Under the pieces are notes generated by a model, which was given only the letters and a program-made list of their open reading frames with translations, ran no database searches and was not told the DNA's origin. DNA of 64,000 nt from CAYXDO01 sp964463485 (GTDB taxonomy: Bacteria; Myxococcota; Kuafuiibacteriia; Kuafuiibacteriales; Kuafuiibacteriaceae). Of this stretch, positions 34,101-41,311 are shown piece by piece. Both the position numbers and the translations under genes were made by a program. Where the stretch lies: the NCBI GenBank assembly GCA_964463485.1, contig CAYXDO010000031.1, forward strand, positions 15,074 to 79,073, read 5' to 3'. How positions within the stretch are numbered: position 1 is the first letter of the stretch; every line of letters begins with the position of its first letter.

Positions 34101-36993
34101 TCGTGAAGCGGGCGAAGAGTGCGACGACGGAAACACGAGCAACGGCGACGGGTGCTCCTCCACCTGCTCGCTCGAAGCCGAGGCCTGTGGCAATGGTGCC
34201 GTCGAAGGGACCGAACAATGCGATGACGGCAACGTCGTCAACGGCGATGGGTGCTCGGCGGCGTGTGTCACCGAGTTCCCGGTGGGTTGCGGCAACGGAA
34301 CCCACGAGGGCTTCGAAGAGTGCGATGACGGCAACAACGCGGCTGGCGACGGCTGCTCGGCCGTCTGCACCCTCGAGCACTCCTGTGGCAACGCCGTGGT
34401 CGAGCCGGGTGAGTTCTGCGACGACGGCAATTTCGTCACCGGTGACGGTTGCTCCAACTGTCAGCCGGAGGGAACTTGCGGAGACGGCGTGATCGGCTTC
34501 GGGGAGCAGTGCGACGACGGCGGCACCGCCAACGGCGATGGCTGCAACTTCGAGTGCCTCTGCGAGACCACGCTCGTGACCCTCGAGGGACTCAAGAACG
34601 GCGAGCAGGTCCTCGATTTCGCGAACCTCGGTTACGGACAGTTCGGCTCGGGCCCCGGACCCAACGTCGGCGTCCACATGCAGGCGACCGCCTACATCGA
34701 CAGCGACGATGGCGGGACGGGTGACTTTGGAAACGAGCCTTCGTCGAGCACGGCCATGGTTCCGTACGGCTATCTCAACTCGCCGAATGGGTTCTCCGGC
34801 GGAATTTCACTGCACTACTCGAGCCCGGGCGGCGGGACGTATTTGTACGTCTACGATGGCGTCAACGGGACCGGAAATATCTTGGCCTTCGAGAGCCTGC
34901 CGCAGACGCTCGCGGTCGCGGGAGATCCGACCGGCACCTGGAGCGGCTTCGTGAAGCTCGGCATTACGTTCCCCGGCGTCGCTCGATCGGTCGCGCTCGG
35001 CGGCGGCGTTTATTACGATGACCTGCGCTTCGGCGGATGCGCCGGGCCTGCGCGCATCTGCGGCAACTCGATTCGTGAAGCCGGCGAGGAGTGCGACGAC
35101 GGAAACACGAGCAACGGCGACGGGTGCTCCTCCAGCTGCTCGCTCGAAGCCGAGGCCTGTGGCAACGGCGCCGTCGAAGGGACCGAGCAATGCGATGACG
35201 GCAACGTCGTCAACGGCGATGGGTGCTCGGCGGCGTGTGTCACCGAGTTCCCGGTGGGTTGCGGCAACGGAACCCACGAGGGCTTCGAAGAGTGCGATGA
35301 CGGCAACAACGCGGCTGGCGACGGCTGCTCGGCCGTCTGCACCCTCGAGCACTCCTGTGGCAACGCCGTGGTCGAGCCGGGTGAGTTCTGCGACGACGGC
35401 AATTTCGTCACCGGTGACGGTTGCTCCAACTGTCAGCCGGAGGGAACTTGCGGAGACGGCGTGATCGGCTTCGGGGAGCAGTGCGACGACGGCGGCACCG
35501 CCAACGGCGATGGCTGCAACTTCGAGTGCCTCTGCGAGACCACGCTCGTGACCCTCGAGGGACTCAAGAACGGCGAGCAGGTCCTCGATTTCGCGAACCT
35601 CGGTTACGGACAGTTCGGCTCGGGCCCCGGACCCAACGTCGGCGTCCACATGCAGGCGACCGCCTACATCGACAGCGACGATGGCGGGACGGGTGACTTT
35701 GGAAACGAGCCTTCGTCGAGCACGGCCATGGTTCCGTACGGCTATCTCAACTCGCCGAATGGGTTCTCCGGCGGAATTTCACTGCACTACTCGAGCCCGG
35801 GCGGCGGGACGTATTTGTACGTCTACGATGGCGTCAACGGGACCGGAAATATCTTGGCCTTCGAGAGCCTGCCGCAGACGCTCGCGGTCGCGGGAGATCC
35901 GACCGGCACCTGGAGCGGCTTCGTGAAGCTCGGCATTACGTTCCCCGGCGTCGCTCGATCGGTCGCGCTCGGCGGCGGCGTTTATTACGATGACCTGCGC
36001 TTTGGCGGATGCGCCGGGCCAGCGCGCATCTGCGGCAACACGATTCGTGAAGCCGGCGAAGAGTGCGAGGACGGAAACACGACCAGCGGTGACGGTTGCT
36101 CGTCGACCTGCTCCTTGGAGGCTCAGGCTTGCGGCAACGGCGCCGTCGAAGCGGCGGAGCAGTGCGACGACGCCAATACGGCGAACGGAGACGGGTGCTC
36201 GTCCGTCTGCACGACAGAGACGCCAGTAGGTTGCGGCAACGGCGCCGTCGCTGCGTTCGAAGAGTGCGACGACGGGAACAACGATCCCGGTGACGGATGC
36301 TCGGCTGTCTGCACGTTCGAGAATAGCTGTGGAAATGGAGGCGTCGAGCTGGGTGAGGCCTGCGACGACGGGAACTTCGTCGTAGGTGATGGTTGCGCCA
36401 ACTGCCAACTCGAAGGTCCTTGTGGGAACGGTGTCATCGATTTCGGAGAGCAGTGCGACGATGGAAACACCAGCGGAGGCGACGGCTGCGGAGCCACCTG
36501 TCTGTGTGAGACGATCGTCGTCGACCTCGAGGGACTCAAGAACGGCGAGCAAGTCCTGAGTTACTCGAACGGTGGGTACGGACAATTCGGGACCGGGCCT
36601 GGGCCCGACGTCGGCGTCTTCATGTCGGCCACCGCCTACGTCGACAGTGACGACGGTGGGTCGGGTGACTTTGCCAACGAGCCTTCGTCGAGCACCGCGA
36701 TCGTGCCGTTCGGATACTTCAACATGCCGGCGGGGATAGAGTCAGGACTGAGCTTCTTCTACTCGAGCCCGGGCGGCGCTGCCACCCTGCTCGTGTACGA
36801 CGGAGTCAACGGGACCGGGAACGTCTTGGTCAACGTGACCCTGCCGCAGACGATCCTCGGGGCAGGCGATCCCACCGGATCGTTCGCCGGCTTCCAGCAG
36901 TTCGGGTTCACCTTCCCCGGAACCGCACGGTCGATCGCTCTCTCGGGCGTCTACTTCGACGACTTCCGATTCGGCGGTTGCGTCGCGCCCTGA
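28195..36993 (+). CDS. giant multidomain surface lipoprotein (RTX-like, TSP3-like, C-type-lectin-like and DUF4215 repeats)
   Basis: About 2,932 residues. A lipoprotein signal peptide (LGSLAAILAYAC, lipobox LAYAC) is followed by: RTX-like calcium-binding repeats GGxGxD at about residues 57-245; 27 thrombospondin-type-3-like units at about 260-1148, most of 33 residues (SDGDGTADC ... CPSDPNK ... CGCG); one cysteine-rich CGNG-ECDDGN unit; a C-type-lectin-like domain at about 1181-1318 (WIGF, GEDCVHYF, ETWNDLDC, GFICE); then five modules, each of five CGNG-type (DUF4215/myxococcal cysteine-rich) units plus a beta domain of about 150 residues resembling some secreted PEP-CTERM proteins. It totals 26 CGNG units and 5 beta domains. 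Start ATG 28195 has GGAGG 7 bases upstream; the frame is open to 28045 but lacks a signal there. Calcium-dependent adhesion to cells, matrix or prey glycans is inferred. Confidence 0.9.
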   Translation: MNSSRLNRTRWLGSLAAILAYACSDPTPEELVGDDHEGLTTAAICPTGTNIILGTSGPDTLVGTLLDDCILGFEGDDSIFGGGGDDYLVGGPGRDILRGELGSDRLYGQADADDLDGGDGADFLDGGRGDDVIRGGGGNDVLTGGAEGSDQLYGEDGDDYLGGGSENDTVQGGAGRDRILGGDGDDQIDGGTEDDRIHAGAGNDTVSGGPGNDDIAGEDGDDCIAAGDGNDSTNGGSGNDVCDETSTGCEGVGACGCSSTADSDGDGTNDCDDACPSDPNKVNPGACGCGASDGDTDGDGTADCVDGCPSDPNKLSPGACGCGTSDVDGDGDGTADCNDGCPADPLKAAPGICGCGVADTDSDGDLTADCQDACPTDPAKTAPGVCGCGVLDADTDGDGTLDCSDLCPADPLKSSPGQCGCGVSDVDQDSDGTPDCLDLCPTDPGKTLPGTCGCGVSDADSDGDGTLNCLDLCPNDPNKIDPGVCGCGAVDPICVDNCPDDPNKNEPGICGCGVPDTDTDGDGSADCLDLCPNDPNKTAPGTCGCGLSDIDTDGDGALDCNDACPIDSAKTAPGICGCGVSDVDADGDGVADCNDLCPNDPNKVSAGICGCGTSDVDSDADGTADCNDLCPGDPNKVLAGVCGCGVSDADSDGDGTADCNDLCPNDPNKVSGGVCGCGVSDTDSDGDGTADCNDGCPADPNKVAPQVCGCGVSDADSDGDGTLDCNDGCPADPNKVAPQICGCGVSDADSDGDGTVNCQDGCPSDPNKVDPGVCGCGVVDPICTDNCPDDPNKTDPGICGCGIADTDSDADGTPDCNDACPSDPNKIAVGVCGCGVADTDSDGDGTANCNDACPSDPNKTNLGACGCGTPDTDTDGDGTADCLDACPTDPNKIVGGACGCGIPDTDSDGDGTPNCLDACPTDPNKVTFGVCGCNVADTDTDGDGTANCIDGCPTDPNKVAGGVCGCGVADTDSDGDGTANCVDGCPSDPNKVGAGVCGCGFSDTDSDGDGTADCVDGCPNDPNKIAPLICGCGVADTDGDGDGSVDCTDGCPSDPNKSSPGACGCGVSDVDTDGDGTPDCNDGCPTDFGKVAPGVCGCGTSDGDSDGDGTPDCNDGCPSDPNKLVPGLCGCGVSDVDTDGDGTPDCLDTGCGNGTLDAGEECDDGNTADGDGCEASCTLICGSGTGAERAAFDIESGHCYFGFSPAVTWATAKTACESHSAHLTVIDTADENTIARRASSLSWSPWIGFSDQVVEAGNDPFGFVKVTGGPLVYNGFNGGQPDDSAGEDCVHYFGGGETWNDLDCSNTIAFSVGFICETGAESVCGNGALELGEACDDGNNVNGDGCDAHCAPDCGDGIIAGPEQCDDGNTNPGDGCSAACLLETPCGDGIRGGFEECDDGNLTAGDGCTGACLLEHACGNGLVEVGEQCDDSNNTLGDGCSNCQVEGVCGNGRIDFAEQCDDGNSASGDGCDNLCLCETATLDFEGLSNGESIDAFYAGGLGNLGSGPGIDVGVNMQATAFVDSDDGGTGDFANEPSSNTAMVPYNHLNMPGGIEGGLSFHYSSVGGAATVTVYDGVDGTGQVLAFEVMPMTPALAGDPTGTFSHFQSFGFTFPGTARSIALSGVYFDDFRFGGCAAPARICGNGFIEAGEECDDGNQNNGDHCSADCLFEAEGCGNGFVGGTEQCDDGNVVSGDGCSAACLTEFPVGCGNGTHEGFEECDDGNNAAGDGCSAVCTLEHSCGNAVVEPGEFCDDGNFVTGDGCSNCQPEGTCGDGVIGFGEQCDDGGTANGDGCNFECLCETTLVTLEGLKNGEQVLDFANLGYGQFGSGPGPNVGVHMQATAYIDSDDGGTGDFGNEPSSSTAMVPYGYLNSPNGFSGGISLHYSSPGGGTYLYVYDGVNGTGNILAFESLPQTPAVAGDPTGTFSGFVKLGITFPGVARSVALGGVYYDDLRFGGCAGPARICGNSIREAGEECDDGNTSNGDGCSSTCSLEAEACGNGAVEGTEQCDDGNVVNGDGCSAACVTEFPVGCGNGTHEGFEECDDGNNAAGDGCSAVCTLEHSCGNAVVEPGEFCDDGNFVTGDGCSNCQPEGTCGDGVIGFGEQCDDGGTANGDGCNFECLCETTLVTLEGLKNGEQVLDFANLGYGQFGSGPGPNVGVHMQATAYIDSDDGGTGDFGNEPSSSTAMVPYGYLNSPNGFSGGISLHYSSPGGGTYLYVYDGVNGTGNILAFESLPQTLAVAGDPTGTWSGFVKLGITFPGVARSVALGGGVYYDDLRFGGCAGPARICGNSIREAGEECDDGNTSNGDGCSSSCSLEAEACGNGAVEGTEQCDDGNVVNGDGCSAACVTEFPVGCGNGTHEGFEECDDGNNAAGDGCSAVCTLEHSCGNAVVEPGEFCDDGNFVTGDGCSNCQPEGTCGDGVIGFGEQCDDGGTANGDGCNFECLCETTLVTLEGLKNGEQVLDFANLGYGQFGSGPGPNVGVHMQATAYIDSDDGGTGDFGNEPSSSTAMVPYGYLNSPNGFSGGISLHYSSPGGGTYLYVYDGVNGTGNILAFESLPQTLAVAGDPTGTWSGFVKLGITFPGVARSVALGGGVYYDDLRFGGCAGPARICGNTIREAGEECEDGNTTSGDGCSSTCSLEAQACGNGAVEAAEQCDDANTANGDGCSSVCTTETPVGCGNGAVAAFEECDDGNNDPGDGCSAVCTFENSCGNGGVELGEACDDGNFVVGDGCANCQLEGPCGNGVIDFGEQCDDGNTSGGDGCGATCLCETIVVDLEGLKNGEQVLSYSNGGYGQFGTGPGPDVGVFMSATAYVDSDDGGSGDFANEPSSSTAIVPFGYFNMPAGIESGLSFFYSSPGGAATLLVYDGVNGTGNVLVNVTLPQTILGAGDPTGSFAGFQQFGFTFPGTARSIALSGVYFDDFRFGGCVAP
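28975..31640 (+). repeat. 27 tandem 99-bp (33-residue) calcium-repeat units
   Basis: Coding repeats of the giant lipoprotein, each with D-rich DSDGDGT, NDxCPSDPNK and GxCGCG. Two units preceding VDPIC are shortened (VDPICVDN near 29670 and VDPICTDN near 30530) and lie nine units apart. This suggests that a block of nine was itself duplicated. Synonymous differences between units show the array is older than the downstream modules. Confidence 0.92.
33115..36027 (+). repeat. three nearly identical direct repeats of 969-972 bp
   Basis: Copies start at ATCTGCGGCAAC, positions 33115, 34084 and 35056, giving periods of 969, 972 and 972. Long stretches (for example the beta domain) are identical in DNA; differences cluster at the module edges, including one 3-bp insertion (GGC, an extra Gly before VYYDD) in copies two and three. 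Diverged modules flank them at about 32160-33114 and 36028-36990. Recent in-frame amplification or gene conversion is indicated. Confidence 0.95.
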
Positions 36994-37062
36994 TCCCCTG
37001 ATCCCCTGATCCTTGCTGAGTAGCGGCCTTCCCTTCGAAGCGAGTATGATCGGCGCCCTCAC

Positions 37063-38361
37063 GTGCGCCGGACCCTCCTCATCTCTCAGATCGCGCTGAC
37101 CGCTTGCGGGCCCAGCACGCTGTGGGTCGAGCTGCCGTCGACCCGCACGTCCAAGGCGCTCTTGTTGGCCCGTCACCGGCTGCGCGCCCGCCCTACCGTG
37201 CGAGCCATTTCGCTCGAGCCCGCGCCAGAGAGGATCTCGGCGCCGGAGCTCGAAGAGGTCGAGCAAGGGGCTGTCTTCGAAGCCGTGCTCTACGATAGCT
37301 CCCTCGCGGAGCTCGGCTTCGAGGAGGGCCTGGTCGAGGAATCAGGCGACTCGATGATCCCCACTCGCGGGTCGACGGTGCTGCGCCTCGAGCTCGACGA
37401 ATCACCTAAATGGGAGAGTGTGACGGGATTGAGCTCGGCGCTCGGCGAGCTTCGCTACGAGTCGCGGAAGAGGTCTGGGTGTTTGAGCATGGAGCTCGAT
37501 TCGCTGAGTCTTCCGGTAGAAGGATCCACGCGGTTTACGCTCCCGCTTCCGTCTGGGAGTGTGTTGGTGGGCACGAACGCCTGGCGACTCTTCGACGTCG
37601 TAGGTTCGTCGATCAAAGAGGTCCGAATGGAACCCACCTTCTACTTCTACACCGGCGCGATCGCGACAGAGAGTGACCACCTCTGGGTCGCTGGGTCGGA
37701 GGGAACCCTCGCGCGCGGACGACTCTCGGAGGGTGTCGTTCGATTCGAGAACTTTCCGCCCAACCCGCGAGGCGGCGACATCCTGCGGATAGCCGTCGAC
37801 GAACAGGGCGAGGCTACGAGTGTATTCACACTCACCCAAGACGGCTCCTTCGATCGATTCGATGGGCGCGCGTGGCAGCACCTTCACGATCTCACGCCCA
37901 CCGAACCGCTCGCCAATTATCGAGGGATCGCGGTCGTCGGCCCAGACGAGGCGATCGCGGTGACCGACACGCGCAAGGAAGTGACACGCTGGCGCAGGAA
38001 CGAAATTTCGTTCGAATCCACGCCCGCCCGCGGAGGCCTCTCGTCTGCGGCGTACCTGCCCGGCGTCGGTTCGATCGTGGGGACCGTAACGGGCGACTTC
38101 ATCGCCGATCGAGGGATGGGTTGGACGAATCTCCCCGGCTCGAAGTTGGAGCTTTGGGCCACGGCGATCGCTCCGACCGAGTCCGGCTTCGTGTACGGAA
38201 GCGGTTTCGGAAACTTCGGCGAATTTCGATGGGACGACGGCTTTTGCCCGCTCATCGGCGCAGGATTTCCGGTGTTTCACATCGCCAAGTACGACCACGG
38301 ATTCCTCGTCGCCGGCGACAACAGCTCGAGCGGTCGAGTTCCCCTCCTGTGGGCGCACTAG
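37063..38361 (+). CDS. lipoprotein of unknown function, probably beta-propeller
   Basis: A 432-residue protein with an N-terminal lipoprotein signal (LLISQIALTAC). The second half carries repeated short beta units (DHLWVAGSEGTLARGRL, RIAVDEQGEATSVFTLTQDGSFDRFDGRAWQHL, RGIAVVGPDEAIAVTDTRKEVTRW, GFVYGSGFGNFGEFRWDDG) that look like propeller blades. No enzyme motif is visible. Start is GTG 37063. It follows the giant lipoprotein by 69 bp, in which TGATCCCC occurs three times in tandem, and ends 1 bp from the convergent EndoQ gene. Not recognised as a named family. Confidence 0.75.
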   Translation: MRRTLLISQIALTACGPSTLWVELPSTRTSKALLLARHRLRARPTVRAISLEPAPERISAPELEEVEQGAVFEAVLYDSSLAELGFEEGLVEESGDSMIPTRGSTVLRLELDESPKWESVTGLSSALGELRYESRKRSGCLSMELDSLSLPVEGSTRFTLPLPSGSVLVGTNAWRLFDVVGSSIKEVRMEPTFYFYTGAIATESDHLWVAGSEGTLARGRLSEGVVRFENFPPNPRGGDILRIAVDEQGEATSVFTLTQDGSFDRFDGRAWQHLHDLTPTEPLANYRGIAVVGPDEAIAVTDTRKEVTRWRRNEISFESTPARGGLSSAAYLPGVGSIVGTVTGDFIADRGMGWTNLPGSKLELWATAIAPTESGFVYGSGFGNFGEFRWDDGFCPLIGAGFPVFHIAKYDHGFLVAGDNSSSGRVPLLWAH

Positions 38362-38362
38362 C

Positions 38363-39637
38363 TCAGGGCCGAAGTGTGCGCCGCCGGAGCTCGCCGAGCT
38401 CTTCCCGTCCGAACATCCGAATCGCGCCGTACTCTCCATCATAACCGGCATCGCGAAGGACTCGATTGGCACGCATGCGACGGATGGCCTCGGCGAGTAG
38501 CTCGCGACCGTCGCGCTCCAAATCGGGCAGAGGGAGCGAATCGAGGATACTCAGCTCGGATCCGAAGTTGCGAACGAGGGTCTCGTATTGCCGACTCACA
38601 GTCTTCGATCCGGATCCGACACCCGCGAGCTCCGCGAGGATTTCGGGCAGGGGAACGAAACACTTGAAGGGAGCGGCGTTCCGGGCGGTAGCGCCCGCAG
38701 CTCGGTCCGCGAGCTCTTCGACGCGATGCGCGACCCCGAGCGTGAGCGGTCTGTCACAGACCGGACAGATTCCCCCAACGCGAAGACTCTCCTTGGGGTC
38801 CAGCCGAATGTCGCACTTACGATGACCGTCGAGGTGATATTTTCCTTCCTCCGGAAAGAACTCGACGGTGCCGCCGTATCCGCGTCCCGTGCGGAGCGCT
38901 TCGAAGATCGCGTCGTACCCGAGCTCTCCTTCGAAGACAGTAGCTTCTCGACCGAGCTTCTCGGGCGAGTGTGCGTCGGAGCTCGAGATGAGTCGAAATC
39001 GGTCCAGGCTGGAGAGTCGCCAATTCATGGCAGGGTCCGACGAGAGGCCGGTCTCGACGGCGAATACGTGCTTCGCGAGATCGCCGAAGCACTCGTCGAC
39101 CGCATCGAAGCCCGACTTGCTGCCGAGCACGGAGAACCAGGGCGTCCAGATATGCGCTGGGATCAAATGAGCGTCGGGGCCGGAGTCGAGCACGATCTCG
39201 AGCAAGTCTCGAGAGTCCAAGCCGAGTATGGGTCGTCCGTCCGCGGCCAGGTTTCCGACCCTGGCCAGCCTCCGAGTGAAGACGTCGGCAGTCGGGAGGT
39301 CAGGGACGAACACGAGGTTGTGAACTTTGCGGGTCTTTTCGCTTCGACGGTAGATGCCCGAGATTTCGACCTGCAAGAGGAATCGAGTGGCCCGGGAGCC
39401 AGGCAGCTCGGACTCCGCTGCCCTCTCGAGCTCGGGTCGGAGGCGAAAGAGTCCGGGTTCCGCTGGAATGAGGGACTGCTCGATCTCCGTTCGCCAGCCT
39501 GGGTGCGTGAAATCGCCCGTACCAACGACCGCGATACCCTTTTTCCGGGCCCAAACGGAGATCGTGGCAAGATCCGCGGATGGACTGGTCGCTCGGCTGA
39601 ACTTTCCGTGGACGTGCAGATCGGCGAAGTAGCGCAC
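38363..39637 (-). CDS. endonuclease Q homologue (PHP-domain DNA repair nuclease)
   Basis: A 424-residue protein whose layout matches endonuclease Q, which nicks DNA 5' of uracil, hypoxanthine, xanthine and abasic sites. The PHP domain shows metal-binding segments DLHVHGKFS, GTGDFTHPGW, HLIPAHIWTPWF, FAVETGLSSDP and LISSSDAHSPEKLG. The characteristic zinc finger follows (CDIRLDPKE ... GGICPVCDRPLTLGVAHR), then a helical C-terminus with PLPEILAE and VSRQYETLVRNFGSEL. Start is GTG 39637. EndoQ is best known from archaea and some Bacillus relatives. Assignment is by motif memory; the family is also annotated 'UvrD/helicase-like' in some genomes, although no helicase motifs are present. Confidence 0.85.
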   Translation of the reverse strand: MRYFADLHVHGKFSRATSPSADLATISVWARKKGIAVVGTGDFTHPGWRTEIEQSLIPAEPGLFRLRPELERAAESELPGSRATRFLLQVEISGIYRRSEKTRKVHNLVFVPDLPTADVFTRRLARVGNLAADGRPILGLDSRDLLEIVLDSGPDAHLIPAHIWTPWFSVLGSKSGFDAVDECFGDLAKHVFAVETGLSSDPAMNWRLSSLDRFRLISSSDAHSPEKLGREATVFEGELGYDAIFEALRTGRGYGGTVEFFPEEGKYHLDGHRKCDIRLDPKESLRVGGICPVCDRPLTLGVAHRVEELADRAAGATARNAAPFKCFVPLPEILAELAGVGSGSKTVSRQYETLVRNFGSELSILDSLPLPDLERDGRELLAEAIRRMRANRVLRDAGYDGEYGAIRMFGREELGELRRRTLRP

Positions 39638-39686
39638 GGAATGTCCTTCCGCTTCGCGCGACGCTCGTCAATGCCTGAGGGACAAC

Positions 39687-40094
39687 TCAGCAGGGAGGCA
39701 CGTTCTGATGACCCAACGCCCGGGCGAGAGCGACGAGCGCGTCGATCACCGTGAAGACGCCGATCACTTCTTCCCGATCCATGACCACGGCACATCCATA
39801 CTTTTTCTCTGCCATGGTCAGGGCGACCTCGTCGAGCGGCGCCTCCGAGCTCACCACGAACACATCTCGACTCATGGCCTCCTCGACCAGGATCTTCTTT
39901 GGGTCGACATCGGAGAGAGTCTCGATGAGGTGAAGGTCACGGTCGCTCACGACGCCAGTCAGCTTTCCGTCGGAGAGCACGGGTAGGTGTCGAATCCCAT
40001 GCCTCCGCATGACCTCGTGTGCTCGTGCGAGGGTTTGATGAGCGCCAATGAGATGGGGGCTCGGCGTCATGTGATTCACGATCGTCGTTCTCAT
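39687..40094 (-). CDS. two-CBS-domain protein
   Basis: A 135-residue protein with tandem CBS motifs: MTPSPHLIGAHQTLARAHEVMRRHGIRHLPVLSDGKLTGVVSDRDL and VEEAMSRDVFVVSSEAPLDEVALTMAEKKYGCAVVMDREEVIGVFTVIDAL. CBS pairs bind adenine nucleotides and sense energy or redox state. No effector domain is attached. ATG 40094 gives the standard start; an ATG 33 bp upstream adds a hydrophobic stretch that is probably not translated. It precedes the EndoQ gene by 49 bp on the same strand. Confidence 0.92.
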   Translation of the reverse strand: MRTTIVNHMTPSPHLIGAHQTLARAHEVMRRHGIRHLPVLSDGKLTGVVSDRDLHLIETLSDVDPKKILVEEAMSRDVFVVSSEAPLDEVALTMAEKKYGCAVVMDREEVIGVFTVIDALVALARALGHQNVPPC

Positions 40095-40220
40095 CACGAC
40101 CAGGGAGCAAAGCAAAATCGTTGCCACAGGCCAACCGCGATTTGACGAGGAGTAACGTACGAAAACTGTGCGGATCGCGCGAACGGTAGGAGTCTTCGAC
40201 GCACGCCCTGCCGCGCTCGG

Positions 40221-41285
40221 TCACCTCGGGCCTGGGTCTCCAATGGTCGCGCCCCACTCGGGGACTTGGATGTGGAGCGTCCGCGCGACTTCGAAGAGAT
40301 CCGGAGCGAGAGGCGCGATCACTTCCATGGACAGACGTGTCGTGGGGTGCAGGAACCTAACTCGATGGGCATGTAGAGCTTGTCGGTGGTGCCCGAGCTG
40401 CGAGACGAGGTCCGAGGCATCGAGTCCGCCGCGCAGCGACGCGACGAAGGTCGACTCGCCGCCGAGGTAGAGCTTGTCGCCGACCAGAGGATGGCCCAGG
40501 TGCGCGAGGTGGAGGCGAATCTGGTGTTGGCGGCCGGTGTGGGGCCTCGCTTCGACCAACGCGGCGTCTCGGCCTCGCGCGATCACTCGAACCTCGGTGA
40601 CCGCGGGCGAGGCCCCAGCGCCGCCGACTTCCATCAGCACGCCGGAGGCGCTTTGCGGCGCGAGCCGCATGGGTGCATCGACAGTCACTTGCTCGAACGA
40701 AGGGGAGCCTATGACGATGGCCAGGTAGACCTTGGTGACCCTTCGGTCCGCGAACTGAGTCTTCAGCTTGCTGCTCGCTGCTTGACTGCGAGCCAGCAGC
40801 AAGACGCCGGACGTCTCCTTGTCGATGCGGTGCGCCAGGTCGAGGTAAGCGCCGGGAAGCCTCACCTTGAGGACTCGGATCAAGGTGCGGTTGTAGGCGG
40901 ACGCGGTCGGATGCACGATCAGGTCGCCTGGCTTGTTCACTGCCAGGACGTCGGGATCGTCGAGCAGAATAGGGACGTGAATGTCGTCGATGGGAGCTTC
41001 CTCGAGCTTTGGGCGTCTGAGGAAGAGCCTCTCACCCGCGTGCACTCTCGTGGAGGGTCTATCGATGACTCCGCTGCCTTCTCGCCGTAAGAATCCAACG
41101 CGAATGGCGGCGGCCGCTTTGCTGCGCGAGAGTCGTCGCAGGCGACCGATCACGAACAGGTCGGCGCGTGTTCCGTGCTCCTCTGGGCGCACTTCGAACG
41201 GGACCTCGGCGAACTCGCTGCTGAGCTCGTCGCCTTCGCCGGAGTGAGTTGCCTCCCCGTCGAAGTCATCGATCCGGGCGTGCAT
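40221..41285 (-). CDS. RluA-family 23S rRNA/tRNA pseudouridine synthase
   Basis: A 354-residue pseudouridine synthase. An S4-like RNA-binding region (GTRADLFVIGRLRRLSRSKAAAAIRVGFL) precedes the catalytic domain, with the active aspartate in HRIDKETSGVLLLA, VNKPGDLIVHPTAS, and RPHTGRQHQIRLHLAHLGHPLVGDKLYLGG. RluA-type enzymes modify helices of 23S rRNA (RluC/RluD) or tRNA; which uridine is targeted cannot be told. ATG 41285 was chosen; a second ATG lies about 20 bp upstream in a small tandem duplication (TGCATGAGC repeated). The 55-residue acidic N-terminal extension before the S4 region is unusual. Confidence 0.92.
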   Translation of the reverse strand: MHARIDDFDGEATHSGEGDELSSEFAEVPFEVRPEEHGTRADLFVIGRLRRLSRSKAAAAIRVGFLRREGSGVIDRPSTRVHAGERLFLRRPKLEEAPIDDIHVPILLDDPDVLAVNKPGDLIVHPTASAYNRTLIRVLKVRLPGAYLDLAHRIDKETSGVLLLARSQAASSKLKTQFADRRVTKVYLAIVIGSPSFEQVTVDAPMRLAPQSASGVLMEVGGAGASPAVTEVRVIARGRDAALVEARPHTGRQHQIRLHLAHLGHPLVGDKLYLGGESTFVASLRGGLDASDLVSQLGHHRQALHAHRVRFLHPTTRLSMEVIAPLAPDLFEVARTLHIQVPEWGATIGDPGPR

Positions 41286-41311
41286 GAGCGATCTGGGCGT
41301 GCATGAGCCGC

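Noticed and set aside
28495..36585. Several 250-450-codon minus-strand frames through the giant lipoprotein gene.
   Set aside because: They repeat with the 99-bp and 970-bp periods of the plus-strand gene and are rich in Ser/Pro/Gln or Val/Ala from antisense reading of Asp/Gly/Cys codons.
39687..40127. Longer start of the CBS protein at 40127.
   Set aside because: The extra 11 residues are hydrophobic and untypical; ATG 40094 starts exactly at the conserved CBS beginning.
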